Below, piece by piece: positions 47,076 through 59,100 of a stretch of DNA of 64,000 nucleotides. Every line of letters begins with the position of its first letter. The first letter of the stretch is position 1. The notes beneath the pieces are model-generated. The model had not been told where the DNA came from, did not search any database, and was given only the letters and a program-made list of their open reading frames with translations. The position numbers were made by a program, and so were the translations under genes. Location of the stretch: NCBI RefSeq assembly GCF_040802235.1, contig NC_133157.1, forward strand, positions 22,771,501-22,835,500. Direction: 5' to 3'. This DNA comes from Manis javanica. Its lineage: Eukaryota > Chordata > Mammalia > Pholidota > Manidae.

Positions 47076-47863
47076 GTTATTCTGTAAGCAATCAAAAATG
47101 AAATCACCTATATGAGGCAGTCAGAAGCATGTGCAGATCTGTTACTGGTCAGATGCTGAGATGCAACACTGATTTTGGGGACTTTTTATAACAGAAAAAA
47201 TGTTGTTTTATAGGCATGGCTTTGATAAGAAGAAAGCTGTCTTTTAAAAATGAAAATGAAATTAAACTCAGTTTCATCTCTAAGTTCTTGTTTGAATAGC
47301 TGACTCTTGTTCAGCCAGTGGTCTCAGAATGTTCAGGAAAAGTTCTTCCCCACAAAAGAGAAAACCATGGTTTTTCTTGACCATTCAGTGGACTCACATT
47401 GCTGGGGAGCAGGGGGCATCTACAAAATGTGTGATGTAACAAAGAGGGGAAGATGTGCTGAGGGTGGGAACAGGTCTCTGTCCAGGGCTCAAATCTTGTA
47501 AGATAACACAAAGAATAAGAAAATCTCCAAACACAATTTAAGTGGGTGGGAGAGAACCTCATGTAAGGAAGCAGCCAAATCAGTAGGGAATTGGAAACCA
47601 GAGAAGGCTTTAAGCCCCCCGAGAGGCATGCAGGTTTTGAGTGACCCATGAAAGCTGTAAGTATTCTCTCCAGAAAAATCCTTATATCACATTATTCCAG
47701 CACTTCCATAGTCCTCATGCCACCACTGAAGCCAATCTATGGCCCCCTTTGAGTCCATGGACCCCAGATCCTTGATCATAGATAGATCATTGAGATCCAC
47801 AAATTACCTACCAGCCTCATTTTAGACCTACAAACCCTCCTCCAACACTCCCACAGGAGCCCC

Positions 47864-47885
47864 TACAAACAAACAAACAAACAAA
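47864..47885. repeat. (CAAA)n microsatellite
   Basis: About five tandem CAAA units, ending in a longer A-run. Confidence 0.85.
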
Positions 47886-48772
47886 AACACCTGCCTGCTT
47901 TTATCAGTCTGATTTACCCAAAGAATGACCTGATTTTCATTTGCCTTCTATCTGGCACCAACACTGTTAATTACAGTAATTAAAAAGAAAGAAGAAAGTA
48001 ATAGATAACAGCTTGGATTCCCTAACCAGAGAACCAACACTGAAATCAAAAGTCCCATGCTTGCTATTTTTTTGCTGACTGTTAGTCCATTTAAAACTGA
48101 CCATACCTTTCCTCGTATACAGGAAAAAGAAAAGAAAAGAAAGGAGTTTCAATTTTGAAGAACAAGTCTTTTTTAAGGACTACACTTCAAAGGATTTTCA
48201 ATGAATTGGCTTTTTTGTATTTTAGAATTTTATGCATTGCAAAGCTATATTTTGTGGGACGAAGTCTCTTTGTTTTGATTTTTAAAGTAATTATAGTTCA
48301 TCTTACCTTTTTCAAGCAATAAATCTATTTCCTGCAACATCTGGCATCTTGGGAGACCTAGTGAAGCCCAAGGTTTACATGAACTACACCCCATTCACCT
48401 GTCAAGATAAACATGTTTAAATTCCTCTTGGACAACCCAGCACGAGCTTTGGCTAATACCCAGTAGCAAACACCTGACCAATGGGTTCGCACAGCACTTC
48501 TCACAATATCCACAGCAGCACCCCCATTCCCATCTCCCCTGGGCCAAAAAATGTTGAGATCGCTGGTTGCCTCTTGAACATTTCATAATCGTATGCATAT
48601 TTATTCATTCCTTTTATACCTTTGAACCCTACTGATCCTTACCTCTATCAGCTTACCTAGTCTATATTGTCATCATAGAGGTCACTGATCACCACCCCAC
48701 ACAGTCTGACTTCTGGGCCTGCATTTGGAACCTCTATGCTTTTCTGCCTCCACAGGTTTCCTTTGTTTATGC

Positions 48773-48778
48773 AATAAA
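48773..48778 (+). terminator. EPB41L4B: Candidate distal poly(A) signal
   Basis: AATAAA lies in TATGCAATAAAATAATTTTA, the last such signal before the FRRS1L promoter. Another is at 48318-48323. Either could end a long EPB41L4B transcript. This rests on the motif alone. Confidence 0.3.
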
Positions 48779-49404
48779 ATAATTTTAAAAAGCAAGCTAA
48801 AATGCTGGCTCTGCAATACCAGTGTGGAAGGAATTGTGCCGGTGTTTTCTAACAGGAAACAGCTTAGCAGTTTGAATGTGCTATCACTCCCAAACCATTG
48901 TTAGAAAAGAACTCAGGGAACTGGCCTGTAGTAAGTGGGATGAATAAGTGGATAGCTGAGTAAACAACAGGAATGAACTGCAAGTGGCAGGAATGGAGTT
49001 GAGAAAGTTGAGGATTCAGCGTAGCCATCACACACAGCATGGGCTTACCAAGGCCTGTCCATGCTTACTGCAGAGAAACAGTAAACCAGGTGCCTAGTTT
49101 TGAAGGGGGCAGGTAGTGCAAGGGTACCAGCCGCTTCTGTTGATTACACACTCCAAAGGTCTGGAAAGGAAGCAGGCAAATCCAGTCCAAAGAACTGGGT
49201 TCCAGGATCTCCCTTGGCTGTAAGCATCTCAGTTCACCTACCTTTATAGTGGGGATCCTGCTATTTCAACTTCCTTCTGTGATCATCCCAAGAAATAATG
49301 GGTACAGTAAGTGCCTTATATAAAGCAAAAAGTAATGGGGCAAGGTTGGGGTTGGGGGTGGCAGGAGGGGACCAGCAATTCTGACAAGGTGTATTCAGGT
49401 TAAA

Positions 49405-49580
49405 CTCTCTGGAGGAGCGCTTCTTAAATTTGGGCATGTATTGGGGTCTCCTGGAGAATCTTGTTAAATGCAGGTCCTGATTGATGGGTCTGCGGTGGGG
49501 CCTGACATTAGTGATACTAACAAGCTTTCTGGGAATGGAGATGCTGCTGGTCCGCGGACCACATTCTGAGTAGCAGGGGC
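49405..49580 (+). mobile_element. MER5A-type hAT element next to FRRS1L promoter
   Basis: The phrases CTTCTTAAATTTGGGCATGT, GGGTCTGCGGTGGGGCCTGA, GATGCTGCTGGTCCGCGGAC and CACATTCTGAGTAGCAGG are MER5A in order. It ends immediately before the GC-rich FRRS1L leader. Confidence 0.8.
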
Positions 49581-49597
49581 CCAGACCGGCCAAATCT

Positions 49598-49894
49598 ATG
49601 TCTGTGGGAGACTCCTGGAGAAAGGCAGGGTCGCTGGGGAGAATGGAAGAAAGGACGCAGAAGGAAGCCGCAAGGAAGGAGCTCCAGCGGGGAGGAGAGG
49701 ATACGAGGAGAAAGCGGGAGGGCTCCAGTTGGATGGAGGATGCGCAGACCGAGGCCGGGAGGCGGCTTGCGCGGGCGGCTGCGCGGCTGCGCGCGGGGTC
49801 CGTAGCGTCGGGCGGCAGTGGCGGCGCAGACCTGGCCCCGCGCCCCGGCGCCCCCGCTGCGGCCCGAGCGGCCTGGCTGCGGATCCGTGCGTAG
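49598..49894 (+). other. Upstream ORF in FRRS1L leader (98 codons)
   Basis: An ATG at 49598 opens a 98-codon frame that ends at TAG 49892-49894, two bases before the FRRS1L ATG. Later in-frame ATGs include one at 49733. It is Arg/Ala/Glu-rich and resembles no known protein. Whether it is in the mRNA depends on the unknown start site. Confidence 0.45.
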
Positions 49895-50400
49895 CGATGG
49901 CGCGGCCGCCCAGGCAGCGCCCCGGGGCCTGGACGCCGCTGCTTTGGCTGCTGCTGGCGGGGCCCGCCACCTGCGCCGCTAGCCCGGCGGACGACGGCGC
50001 GGGCCCGGGGGGCCGGGGACCCCGAGGCCGCGCACGGGGGGACGCGGTCGCCAACGAGGCGGTCTCGCGCCACGACTCCTCCTACGGCACCTTCGCGGGG
50101 GAGTTCTACGATCTGCGCTACCTGGCGGAGGAGGGTGAGGCTGCGGGAGGGTGGGGTGGTCGCTGTGGGACCCCAGCGGCGGCGGAGCAGGGGTGGAGGA
50201 GGCGGTGTGGTAAGGATGCGAACTGGAGGCAGCTCTGGGACAGTCCACGCCGGGATGGGGAGCGCACCACTCAGACACCCGCCGGCCTCCAGGTGGGAGC
50301 CGAAGCGCCGGCCCTCGCAGCCCGCTTTGCAGGCCGGGAGAGGGAGGTGGTCCGCTGTCCTGCGAGGCTGAGGACAGGTGGGGCTTAGCCTAGACTCCCC
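49600..50400 (+). promoter_or_regulatory. FRRS1L: CpG-island promoter of FRRS1L
   Basis: Base composition changes sharply, with CpG-dense sequence from about 49730 to 50140 (GCGCGGGCGGCTGCGCGGCT) and a looser shoulder to about 50400. No TATA box is visible, as expected for a CpG-island promoter. The transcription start cannot be placed from sequence alone. Confidence 0.8.
49897..50134 (+). CDS. FRRS1L: FRRS1L exon 1 (partial gene; signal sequence and N-terminal linker)
   Basis: Ferric-chelate-reductase-1-like protein is an ER-resident, brain-enriched factor needed for AMPA-receptor assembly and delivery. Recessive human loss causes an epileptic encephalopathy (literature). Exon 1 encodes 79 codons and one base, ending GAG-G|GTGAGG. 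It starts [12 protein letters not shown], has a hydrophobic signal-like core [12 protein letters not shown] at about residues 15-26, a Gly/Pro/Arg-rich linker ([14 protein letters not shown]), and the conserved [20 protein letters not shown]. The DOMON domain and C-terminal membrane segment are in later exons outside the window. The ATG at 49897 is chosen because it has G at -3 and +4, is followed by the signal core, and matches the human start. The same frame is open upstream to 49729 but contains no ATG there. Confidence 0.95.
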
Positions 50401-52029
50401 CAGTTGTCAGCATCTGGCCTCCACCCTCCCTTGCCAGGGGCTTGTAGAGGAGAGAGTGCCATCTGGCCTGGGGTGTGTTGAGATAGGGGCAGCTGGTGGG
50501 AAGCAGAGATCCCACTAAAGAGATGGTGCCTTATTTCCTCCCTGTCAGTGTTGACCCAAATTTACAGAGACAGGCGCACAAAAGCTAAGCTGTTTCTGTT
50601 CATAAGGAGTGGAAACTGGCTTACTGCCTCAGAGATTTGGAAAGTAGTGATTTTCCTTTTCTTCTGCTAAAAAGAATGTTTAAGAATCAAGTTGAGGTTT
50701 GAAATAAGTGCTGCAGCAACTGATAAGATGCTGTGTATATATATATTACTTAGAATTAAGTTGAGCTGCATACAAACTAATAAACATTCAAAGGTTAAAA
50801 AATACAGAAGTTCTTCTGTCATATAAAAAAATCTAGTAGGCAGTCCCGAACTGGTAGTGAAGGCTCCATGCTCATCAGAGACACTGGATTTATCTTCTGC
50901 TTCTTTGCAATTCTTAGCATATTAACTTCATGGTCCAAAATGACTGCTTGATATCCACTCATTATATTCGGTTTTCAGACAGTGGGAAAGAGAAAGTGGG
51001 AAGGTCACTGACTGCTTCATCAAAAGACTCATAAATCCCATTTAACAATTATGCTTCATTGAGAACAACTTAGTCATGTGGTAACACATAGGTGCAAAGG
51101 AGGCTTGAAAATGTGGCCTTTTAGTTGGGACATAATATTCCCAACTAAAAAATTAGAATTATATTAAGGAAGATGGAGAGAATGGACTTGGGGAAATACA
51201 TTAGTTGGGTAGAAGCTCAAGTACTGAAACAGAAACCCCCATCGTTTAGTTGCTTAAATAGGATAGTTTTTCTCTCACATGAGTCTGGCTGGTCTGGGCC
51301 TGCAGGACAGCTCTGTTCTACAAGGTCATTCAAGGACCCAGGGTCCTTCCATCTTGTTGTTCCATCATCCCCTAAGGTTTTGTCCTCATCTGTGTGGTAG
51401 TAGTCAGTTTGTTTCCATGTCCTTGTTCAAGCTTGAAGAAAGGAAAAAGAAAGTTCAAGACAAGTAATTACCTTTTAGGCTGGCTGCACAGATCTCTGCA
51501 GCTCACATTCCTTTGGCAAGGGCATAATTATGTGACCTAGCTGAAAAGGAGGCTGGGAAATGTAGTCCTCTAGCTGGACAGCCATGTGGCAAGGGTGGGA
51601 GGAGGACAAGCAGAAGCAGAACCTGTCACTCTGAAGAAGAATAAATATTCCAAAGCCATCTGTTTCTGCAAGCATCTAATACATACTTTTTCTGTTCACT
51701 GTCAGCCTAGCACACTGCCAGGTGACACAAATGTGGCATATGAGAACTTATATTTTCACTGGGCACATGTATCAACCAAATGAAGAACAAAATTGGATGC
51801 TGTATGTCAATTTGTATATACAGAGAGAATGAAGTTAGTTATATTGTCCAGATGGTTTTGTGAACATGAACATCAGGTGACTGTAGCTGTAAGGGAGGCT
51901 TTGTAGAGTTGAACCAGGAAGTATGAAAGACTTGGGTGGAGACTGAAGAGGGAGGGCATTTAGGTGAGATGCTACAGGGGCAGCGTGGCCGGCCATATGT
52001 GTATAAATGCCCAGTTGTCTATTTTCTAC

Positions 52030-52320
52030 TCTCACCCATTTTGTACATACAACCTGAAATCCAACTCTAACCCTCAAAATTCTGGTGGTTCCAACTTGCT
52101 CCTTGGATGAAGCTTCAACTCCTTCATCTGGAATGTTCTCTCTGGCTCAACTTCCTTTTACAACCTTGTCTTATTCCTTCTCTTCCCTCACCCTGAGCTT
52201 TCACTGTCCATTCTTCTTCTAATCTCTGACAGTCCCAGTGATCTTCAAATGCAGGTCCTGCAACCATCTGGCAGGTGCTAGTGAGGATGTTTCAGGGGTG
52301 AGTCTCTCGGGGGCTTGGGC
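52030..52320 (+). repeat. L2 LINE fragment (sense)
   Basis: CCTTGGATGAAGCTTCAACT, TCATCTGGAATGTTCTCTCT, CAACCTTGTCTTATTCCTTC and a C/T-rich end follow L2 order, diverged. Confidence 0.45.
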
Positions 52321-53814
52321 CTGTACGTTAGCCCTGTGGGCCCTGAATAGACTTTCCCAAGATCCTTACAACTAATTAGTGACATTGTCTTAAAAGGGTG
52401 GTTCCAGAGAGGGAGAGGCAGAACCAGGAGATGTCCTAGAAGGGTGTCCCATCTAGAAGGGAGAGGAAACGAGGGTGTCAGGAAGCAGTGTCCCTCCCAT
52501 GCCATGGTGAGACCCAATAACATGAAGGCTCAAAATAGTTCATGGATTCTGGAAATACGAGGTGAGGTTTTCTGGAATGAATTCACTGGAGAAGGAAGGA
52601 GGGAGCCTGAGTGTTTTTGGAGGAAGTGACAAGGGAAGAGATGTAAATAGTACCTTAAACTATCCTTCTTTATATCAGTACAAATGGAGTTGTCTTTTTC
52701 TAGTGATTGGACCATTTGTTTCCTCAATGCAGGTACCCCCTTCTTAGGTTCAAAGTAGCCAACAAACTGAGTTTTTAGTGAAAAAATAACCTAGTAATAT
52801 GACATCCAAAAAAGGGAATTAAAATAATGGGGATGGTGATGGAGAGTTCACTGAAACTTTGTGGGAGCCCACTGATGATTACGCACTGTGTCCAGAGACC
52901 ATTCTCCAGTGTCCAAGTCAGAGGTTGAAGACTGGCTGATTTGATGTCTCTGTAATCACCCTCTAATGTGTTCATTGTTTAAGTTAAATTATGTTTTGGT
53001 TTAACAATGCTCGTTTCAGATCCCTTGGGAGTTCCCACTGTCTTAACCTATACTACTCACACTCAGAGCCCAGGCACAGATGCCACCTGTCTCAGGGAGC
53101 CTTCTACCACTAGGCAAGGATATTCTCTTACAGCCCATGATTTAATGCTGCCATGACCCTTTTTGTTCTCTGTGGTCAGGAATTTCAGTAGGACCTTAGT
53201 GCTTGAATCCTACCACTCATGCCTCTTCCTCTTGAAGTTCTCAACCCAGAATCTATATATTCAGAACAGCAATAGAATATAAAACAGATGACCACATGAT
53301 TATGGGCAAAGACCCTATTCAGAGGATTCTCTGAAAAACCTGAGTTGGGTTTTGTTGGCTTGGTTTTAAGTCCCAGGTGAAGCCTCCTGCTGCTAAGTTC
53401 TGCAGTCCAGGTCTGAAGAGAACACCCTGAGTCTGACCAGCCACAGGGATGCTGGCGACTGGCTTTTCCATGGGGCTGTACCCTGCCTCAGAAGGAAAAG
53501 AGGAAACACCATTGATAGTTGCTTATCTTTAAGGTACAGTAATCTGTCTACTTGTAAAATGTGTCCCAGTCAATGAGTTTCTGACCATTGAGTTCTGACC
53601 GTAGTTTTTCCTATTTGGGAAAGAGCTGGTACAACAGTGGAGAGAAGGTCAGAGCTTTGGGACAGTTCATTCATCTGCCTGTATTCCTCCTATATTTACC
53701 ATGCATTACATGTGGACACATAACTCATCACTCTACCAATCTGTGAGTTCTTTAAAGGTAAATCATTTACACCTCATTTCCTGTGTTGTAGCCTCCATGA
53801 ATCTAGGCTGATGA

Positions 53815-54010
53815 TAACACCAATTGGAGCTAACATTTAACAAGTGCTTATTGTGTGTGTGCCATGTGCTGTTCTAAATACCTTATCCATTTTAACTTTA
53901 ATCCTTAATAGCAACTCTGACTTAGATGCTTCTCTTATCTGCACTTCAGAGTTAATCAAGGAAACTGACCCACAGAAAATTTATGTATCTTAAGTCACAT
54001 GGCTAGAAAG
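53815..54010 (-). repeat. MIR-family SINE (antisense)
   Basis: GAGCTAACATTTAACAAGTG, TTAACTTTAATCCTTAATAG, GGAAACTGACCCACAGAAAA and AAGTCACATGGCTAGAAAGT are the MIR family read backwards. Confidence 0.7.
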
Positions 54011-54414
54011 TAGCAGAGAACTGTGTGGAGTTGTTGATATACTTTATAGATAAGATGATGTGAAGTGTCCACCTTGCAGGAAGTGAGGGGTCCCTGTTGA
54101 CAGGCACTAGAAAACACGGTGGGACAGGTGAAATGGGGTATTTTTATGGGTGAACTTGGGAAGAGGAATTTGAAATTGACAGGGTAGGCATTTGGGAACT
54201 GCAGGTTCCTAGGCGGTAGAGTGCCTCAGTGAAAGCTTTGCTAAATACGCATTCACATGTGTGTGGAGTTTTCCATTTTACAAAGTCCCTTGACATTTTT
54301 ACTTCACAGTATGACTCTGATAAGTAGAAACAATGATTCAGGCCATCCAGATAGAGAAAGAGGCTGATGCAGTAGTTCTTAGAGATCTGAACAGACAATT
54401 TCTGGTTAAAACTT

Positions 54415-54531
54415 CAAGGAATCAGTACTAAATTGATAGCTGAGGGCTGTGATCCAAGCAATTAATTAGAAGCAAGGAATCAAGTACTAAATTGATAGCT
54501 GAGGGCTGTGATCCAAGCAATTAATTAGAAG
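54415..54531. repeat. Tandem duplication, two units of 58 and 59 bp
   Basis: Copy one is 54415-54472 and copy two 54473-54531, both beginning CAAGGAATCA and ending ATTAGAAG. They differ only by one inserted A in copy two. The near-identity implies a recent event. Confidence 0.93.
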
Positions 54532-54679
54532 CAATAAATAGCAAGCCAGAAACCATTAACCACCCAGTGGAGTATGGTGAAACAGGCTCAAGGGATTACA
54601 AAATAGGATCAGATAGTATCTGTTATTTAGACAAGTATGGAAACTACAAAATGATGTTGAGAAACTGAAAAATCAACCT

Positions 54680-55330
54680 AGAAAATAAATACCTCTCATG
54701 TTATAGAAATATCTGATGGGAGAAGAAATGGCTTTAATCATCCTGCAAAACAGAACAGTTATTGGAAGGGTTTATGGAGCACATATGAGAAGAAAGAAAG
54801 ATAAGGAAGAAGAAAAAACTTTTTATTGCCCCAAACCAGTATCATTTAATCTAAATCCAAGTTTTTATTTTAGAGAAGAAAAAATACACCAAAATGGAAG
54901 GTGTAGGGAAAGGGAACAAGCCAAACTGAACTAAACAAAAGCACCCCCAGTAATCAAAAGCAGAGGCACGGCAAGGTCGAGGGGAGAAGGAGAAGCTGGC
55001 CACATCTAGGTGGGAGCTTAGAGGATCATTTATAGCTTTGAACACATTTATTAGAAAATAAAAAAGATTGACGACAAACGAGCTAAGCATTCAACTCAAA
55101 ATGGAAACAAAAAAGAAGGAAATAATACAGATCTGGCTTTAGGAGTAAATGAAATGGAGAACACACACTCACATGAGTGAGCGTGATCACCCAAACCAAA
55201 AGCTGGCTTTTTGTAATTCTGTAACTTACACAAATTTTGGGCAAGATTAATCAAGGGAAAGGGCTGAAGGTGCAAATAGGACACATACAAAATGAGCAAG
55301 GGGAGATTTGGCAGGTAGTGGGCTGGTTCC
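54680..55330 (+). mobile_element. Old L1/HAL1 ORF2-region fragment (sense)
   Basis: GATCATTTATAGCTTTGAAC, GAAGGAAATAATACAGATCT, ACCAAAAGCTGGCTTTTTGT and GGCAAGATTAATCAAGGG follow the middle of an L1-type ORF2 in order. There are many indels and no frame is left. Confidence 0.65.
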
Positions 55331-55494
55331 CTCTGCGTCTGTCCCCGCCTCCCTGCCCCGACTTCAGAAGCTGGGAGGACTCTCAAATCCTGAGCGTGAT
55401 TTTGATTCTGTCAGTTAGATGCACGACTCTTGGGTTCAGAATTAGGTTAAGTGAAGCAAGGGAATGGTAAGAAAGACATCTGTTGCTTTTTTTT

Positions 55495-55849
55495 TCCTCT
55501 TGCACCTGCTTTATTAAGATATAATCCATCTACTATACAATTCACCCATTCAAAGTGTACAATTCAGTGGTTTTTAGTACAGTTACAAGGTTGAGCATTC
55601 TCACTCCCCCACCAAAGAAAGCCTGTACCATGCAGCTATCATGCTATGTTCCCATCATCCCTCTCCCCTCTTCCGCCTCCAGCCCTAGGCAACTGCTAAT
55701 CTTTGTGACTCAGTGTTTGCCTATTCTGGACATTTCATGTATATGGGATTATATGACATGTTGTTTTTTGTGTCTTTATTCTCTCACTTAGCAAAATGAT
55801 TTCGAGGTTCATCCATGTTGTAGTACATAACAGAACTTCATTCTTTTTT
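55495..55849 (-). mobile_element. Older L1 3' fragment, left half (host of nested L1)
   Basis: The antisense L1 3' module (CACCCATTCAAAGTGTACAA, TGTTTGCCTATTCTGGACAT, TTCATCCATGTTGTAGTACA) stops at CTTCATTCTTTTTT, and its continuation resumes at 61817. The younger L1 split it. Confidence 0.85.
55836..55849. repeat. Left target-site duplication of nested L1
   Basis: CTTCATTCTTTTTT, identical to 61817-61830. It abuts the poly(T) that is the L1 tail read on the + strand. Confidence 0.85.
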
Positions 55850-56196
55850 TAAATTTTATTTTGTTATCATTAATCTACAATTACATGAAGAATATTATGT
55901 TTACTAGGCTCTCCCCTACCCCAGGTCCCCCCCACAAACCCCATTACAGTCACTGTCCATCAGCATAGTAAGATGTTGTAGAATCACTACTTGTCTTCTC
56001 TGTGTTGCAAAGCCCTCCCCTTTACCCCACCACCCATATTATACATGCTAATCATAATACCCCCTTTCTTCTTACCCCCCCTTATCCCTCCCTACCCTCC
56101 CATTCTCCCCAGTCCCTTTCCCTTTGGTAACTGTTAGTCCATTCTTGGGTTCTGTGATTCTGCTGCTCTTTTGTTCCTTCAGTTTTTCCTTTGTTC

Positions 56197-59100
56197 TTAT
56201 ACTCCACAGATGAGTGAAATCATTTGGTATTTGTCTTTCTCCGCCTGGCTTATTTCACTGAGCATAATACCCTCTGGCTCCATCCATGTTGTTGCAAATG
56301 GTAGGATTTGTTTTCTTCTTATGGCTGAATAATATTCCATTGTGTATATGTACCACATCTTCTTTATCCATTCATCTACTGAGGGACACTTAGGTTGCTT
56401 CCATTTCTTGGCTATTGTAAATAGTGCTGCGATAAACATAGGGGTGCATCTGTCTTTTCCCAACTGGAGTGCTGCATCTGTAGGGTATATTCCTAGAAGT
56501 GGAATTCCTGGGTCAAATGGTAAGTCTATTTTGAGCTTTTTGAGGAACCTCCATACTGCTTTCCACAATGGTTGAACTAATTTACATTCCCACCAGCAGT
56601 GTAGGAGGGTTCCCCCTTTCTCCACAACCTCACCAACATTTGTTGTTGTTTGTCTTTTGAATGGTAGCCATCCTTACTGGTGTGAGGTGATATCTCATTG
56701 TGGTTTTAATTTGCATTTCTCTGATAACTAGCGATGTGGAGCATCTTTTCATGTGTCTGGTGACCATCTGAATTTCTTCCTTAGAGAACTGTCTGTTCAG
56801 CTCCTCTGCCCATTTTTTAATTGGATTATTTGCTTTTTGTTTGTTGAGGTGTGTGAGCTCTTTATATATTTTGGATGTCAAGCTTTTATTGGATCTGTCA
56901 TTTACAAATATATTCTCCCATACTGTAGGGTGCCTTTTTGTTCTATTGATGGTGTCCTTTGCTGTACAGAAGCTTTTCAGCTTGATATAGTCCCACTTGT
57001 TCATTTATGCTTTTGTTTCCCTTGCCCAGGAAGATATGTTCATGAAGAAGTCACTCATGTTTATGTCCAAGAGATTTTTGCCTATGTTTTTTTCTAGGAG
57101 TTTTATGGTTTCATGACTTACATTCAGGTCTTTGATCCATTTCAAATTTACTTTTGTGTATAGGGTTAGACAGTGATCCAGTTTCATTCTCTTACATGTA
57201 GCTGTCCAGTTTTGCCAGCACCATCTGTTGAAGAGACTGTCATTTCCCCATTGTATGTCCATGGCTCCTTTATCAAATATTAATTGACCATATATGTTTG
57301 GGTTAATGTCTGGAGTCTCTAATCTGTTCCACTGGTCTGTGGCTCTGTTCTTGTGCCAGTACCAAATTGTCTTGATTACTATGGCTTTGTAGTAGAGCTT
57401 GAAGTTGGGGAGTGAGATCCCTGCCACTTTATTCTTCTTTCTCAGGATTGCTTTGGCTATTTGGGGTCTTTGGTGTTTCCATATGAATTTTTGAACTATT
57501 TGTTCCAGTTCATTGAAGCATGTTGTTGGTAATTTGATAGGGATTGCGTCAAATCTGTATATTGCTTTGGGCAGGATGGCCATTTTGACAATATTAATTC
57601 TTCCTAGCCAAGAGCATGTGATGAGTTTCCATTTGTTAGTGTCCTCTTTAATTTCTCTGAAGAGTGTCTTATAGTTTTCAGGGGTCTTTCACTTCTTTGG
57701 TTAGGTTTATTCCTAGGTATTTTATTCTTTTTGATGCAATTGTGAATGGAATTGTTTTCCTGATTTCTCTTTCTATCGGCTCATTGTTAGTGTATAGGAA
57801 AGCTACAGATTTCTGTGTGTTAATTTTATATCCTGCAACTTTACTGTATTCCGATATCAGTTCTAGTAGTTTTAGAGTGGAGTCTTTAGGGTTTTTTATG
57901 TACAATATCATGTCATCTGCAAATAGTGACAGTTTAACTTCTTCTTTACCAATATGGATTCCTTGTATTTCTTTGTTTTGTCTAATTGCTGTGGCTAGGA
58001 CCTCCAGTACTATGTTGAATAACAGTGGGGAGAGTGGGCATCCCTGTCTTGTTCCCGATCTCAGAGGAAAAGCTTTCAGCTTCTCGCTGTTCAGTATGAT
58101 GTTGGCTGAGGGTTTATCATATATGGCCTTTATTATGTTGAGGTACTTGCCCTGTATACCCATTTTGCTGAGAGTTTTTATCATGAATGGATGTTGAATT
58201 TTGTCGAATGCTTTTTCAGCATCTATGGAGATGACCATGTGGTTTTTGTCTTTCTTTTTGTTTCTGTGGTGGATGATGTTGATGGATTTTCTAATGTTGT
58301 ACCATCCTTGCATCCCTGGGATGAATCCCACTTGGTCGTGGTGTATTTTGATATATTTTTGAATTCGGTTTGCTAATATTTTATAGAGTATTTTTGTATC
58401 TACGTTCATCAGGGATATTGGTCTGTAATTTTCTTTTTTGGTGGGGTCTTTGCCTGGTTTTGGTATTAGGGTGATGTTGGCTTCATAGAATGAGTTTGGG
58501 AGTATTCCCCCCTCTTCTATTTTTTGGAAAACTTTAAGGAGAATGGGTATCATATCTTCTCTGTATGTCTGATAAAATTCCGAGGTAAATCCATCTGGCC
58601 CAGGGATTTTTTTCTTGGGTAGTTTTTTGATTACTGCTTCAATTTCGTTGCTGGTAATTGGTTTGTTTAGATTTTGTGTTTCTTCCTTGGTCAGTTTTGG
58701 AAGGTTGAATTTTTCTAGGAAGTTGTCCATTTCTTCTAGGTTTTCCAGCTTCTTAGCATTTAGGTTTTCATAGTAGTCTTTAATAATTCTTTGTACTTAT
58801 GTTGGGTCCATTGTGATGTTTCCTTTCTCATTTCTGATTCTGTTGATGTGTGTTGATTCTCTTTTTCTCTTAATAAGTCTGGCTAGAGGCTTATTTATTT
58901 TGTTTATTTTCTCAAAGAACCAGCTCTTGGTTTCATTGATTTTTTTTCTATTGTTTTATTCTTCTCAATTTTGTTTATTTCTTCTCTGATCTTTATTATG
59001 TCCCTCCTTCTGCTGACTTTAGGCCTCATTTGTTCTTCTTTTTCCAGTTTTGATAATTGTGACGTTAGACTATTCATTTGGGTTTGTTCTTCCTTCTTTA

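Larger units (their letters stand above)
44331..49590. other. Region between EPB41L4B and FRRS1L
   Basis: No coding sequence is supported. Contents are an old LINE with a MIR3 insert at 44460-44990, an antisense L1 at 46495-47075, a (CAAA)n run at 47864-47885, late AATAAA signals and a MER5A at 49405-49580. Part may be extended EPB41L4B 3'UTR. Confidence 0.6.

Noticed and set aside
47864-47885. Tandem repeats as a possible CRISPR array
   Set aside because: This is a simple (CAAA)n microsatellite; there are no spaced repeats, and the genome is mammalian.
49729-49896. N-terminal extension of FRRS1L in the same frame
   Set aside because: The stretch is open but contains no ATG; it begins with TTG, so the start at 49897 is kept.
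49261-50073. 270-codon open frame on the minus strand over the FRRS1L promoter
   Set aside because: It lies across a CpG island where stops are rare, is Arg/Pro/Ala-biased, and its left end reads through a MER5A element. It has no recognisable domain.
57678-58730. 350-codon reverse-transcriptase frame as a possible host gene
   Set aside because: It is the central part of L1 ORF2, with clear retroelement borders and target duplications on both sides.
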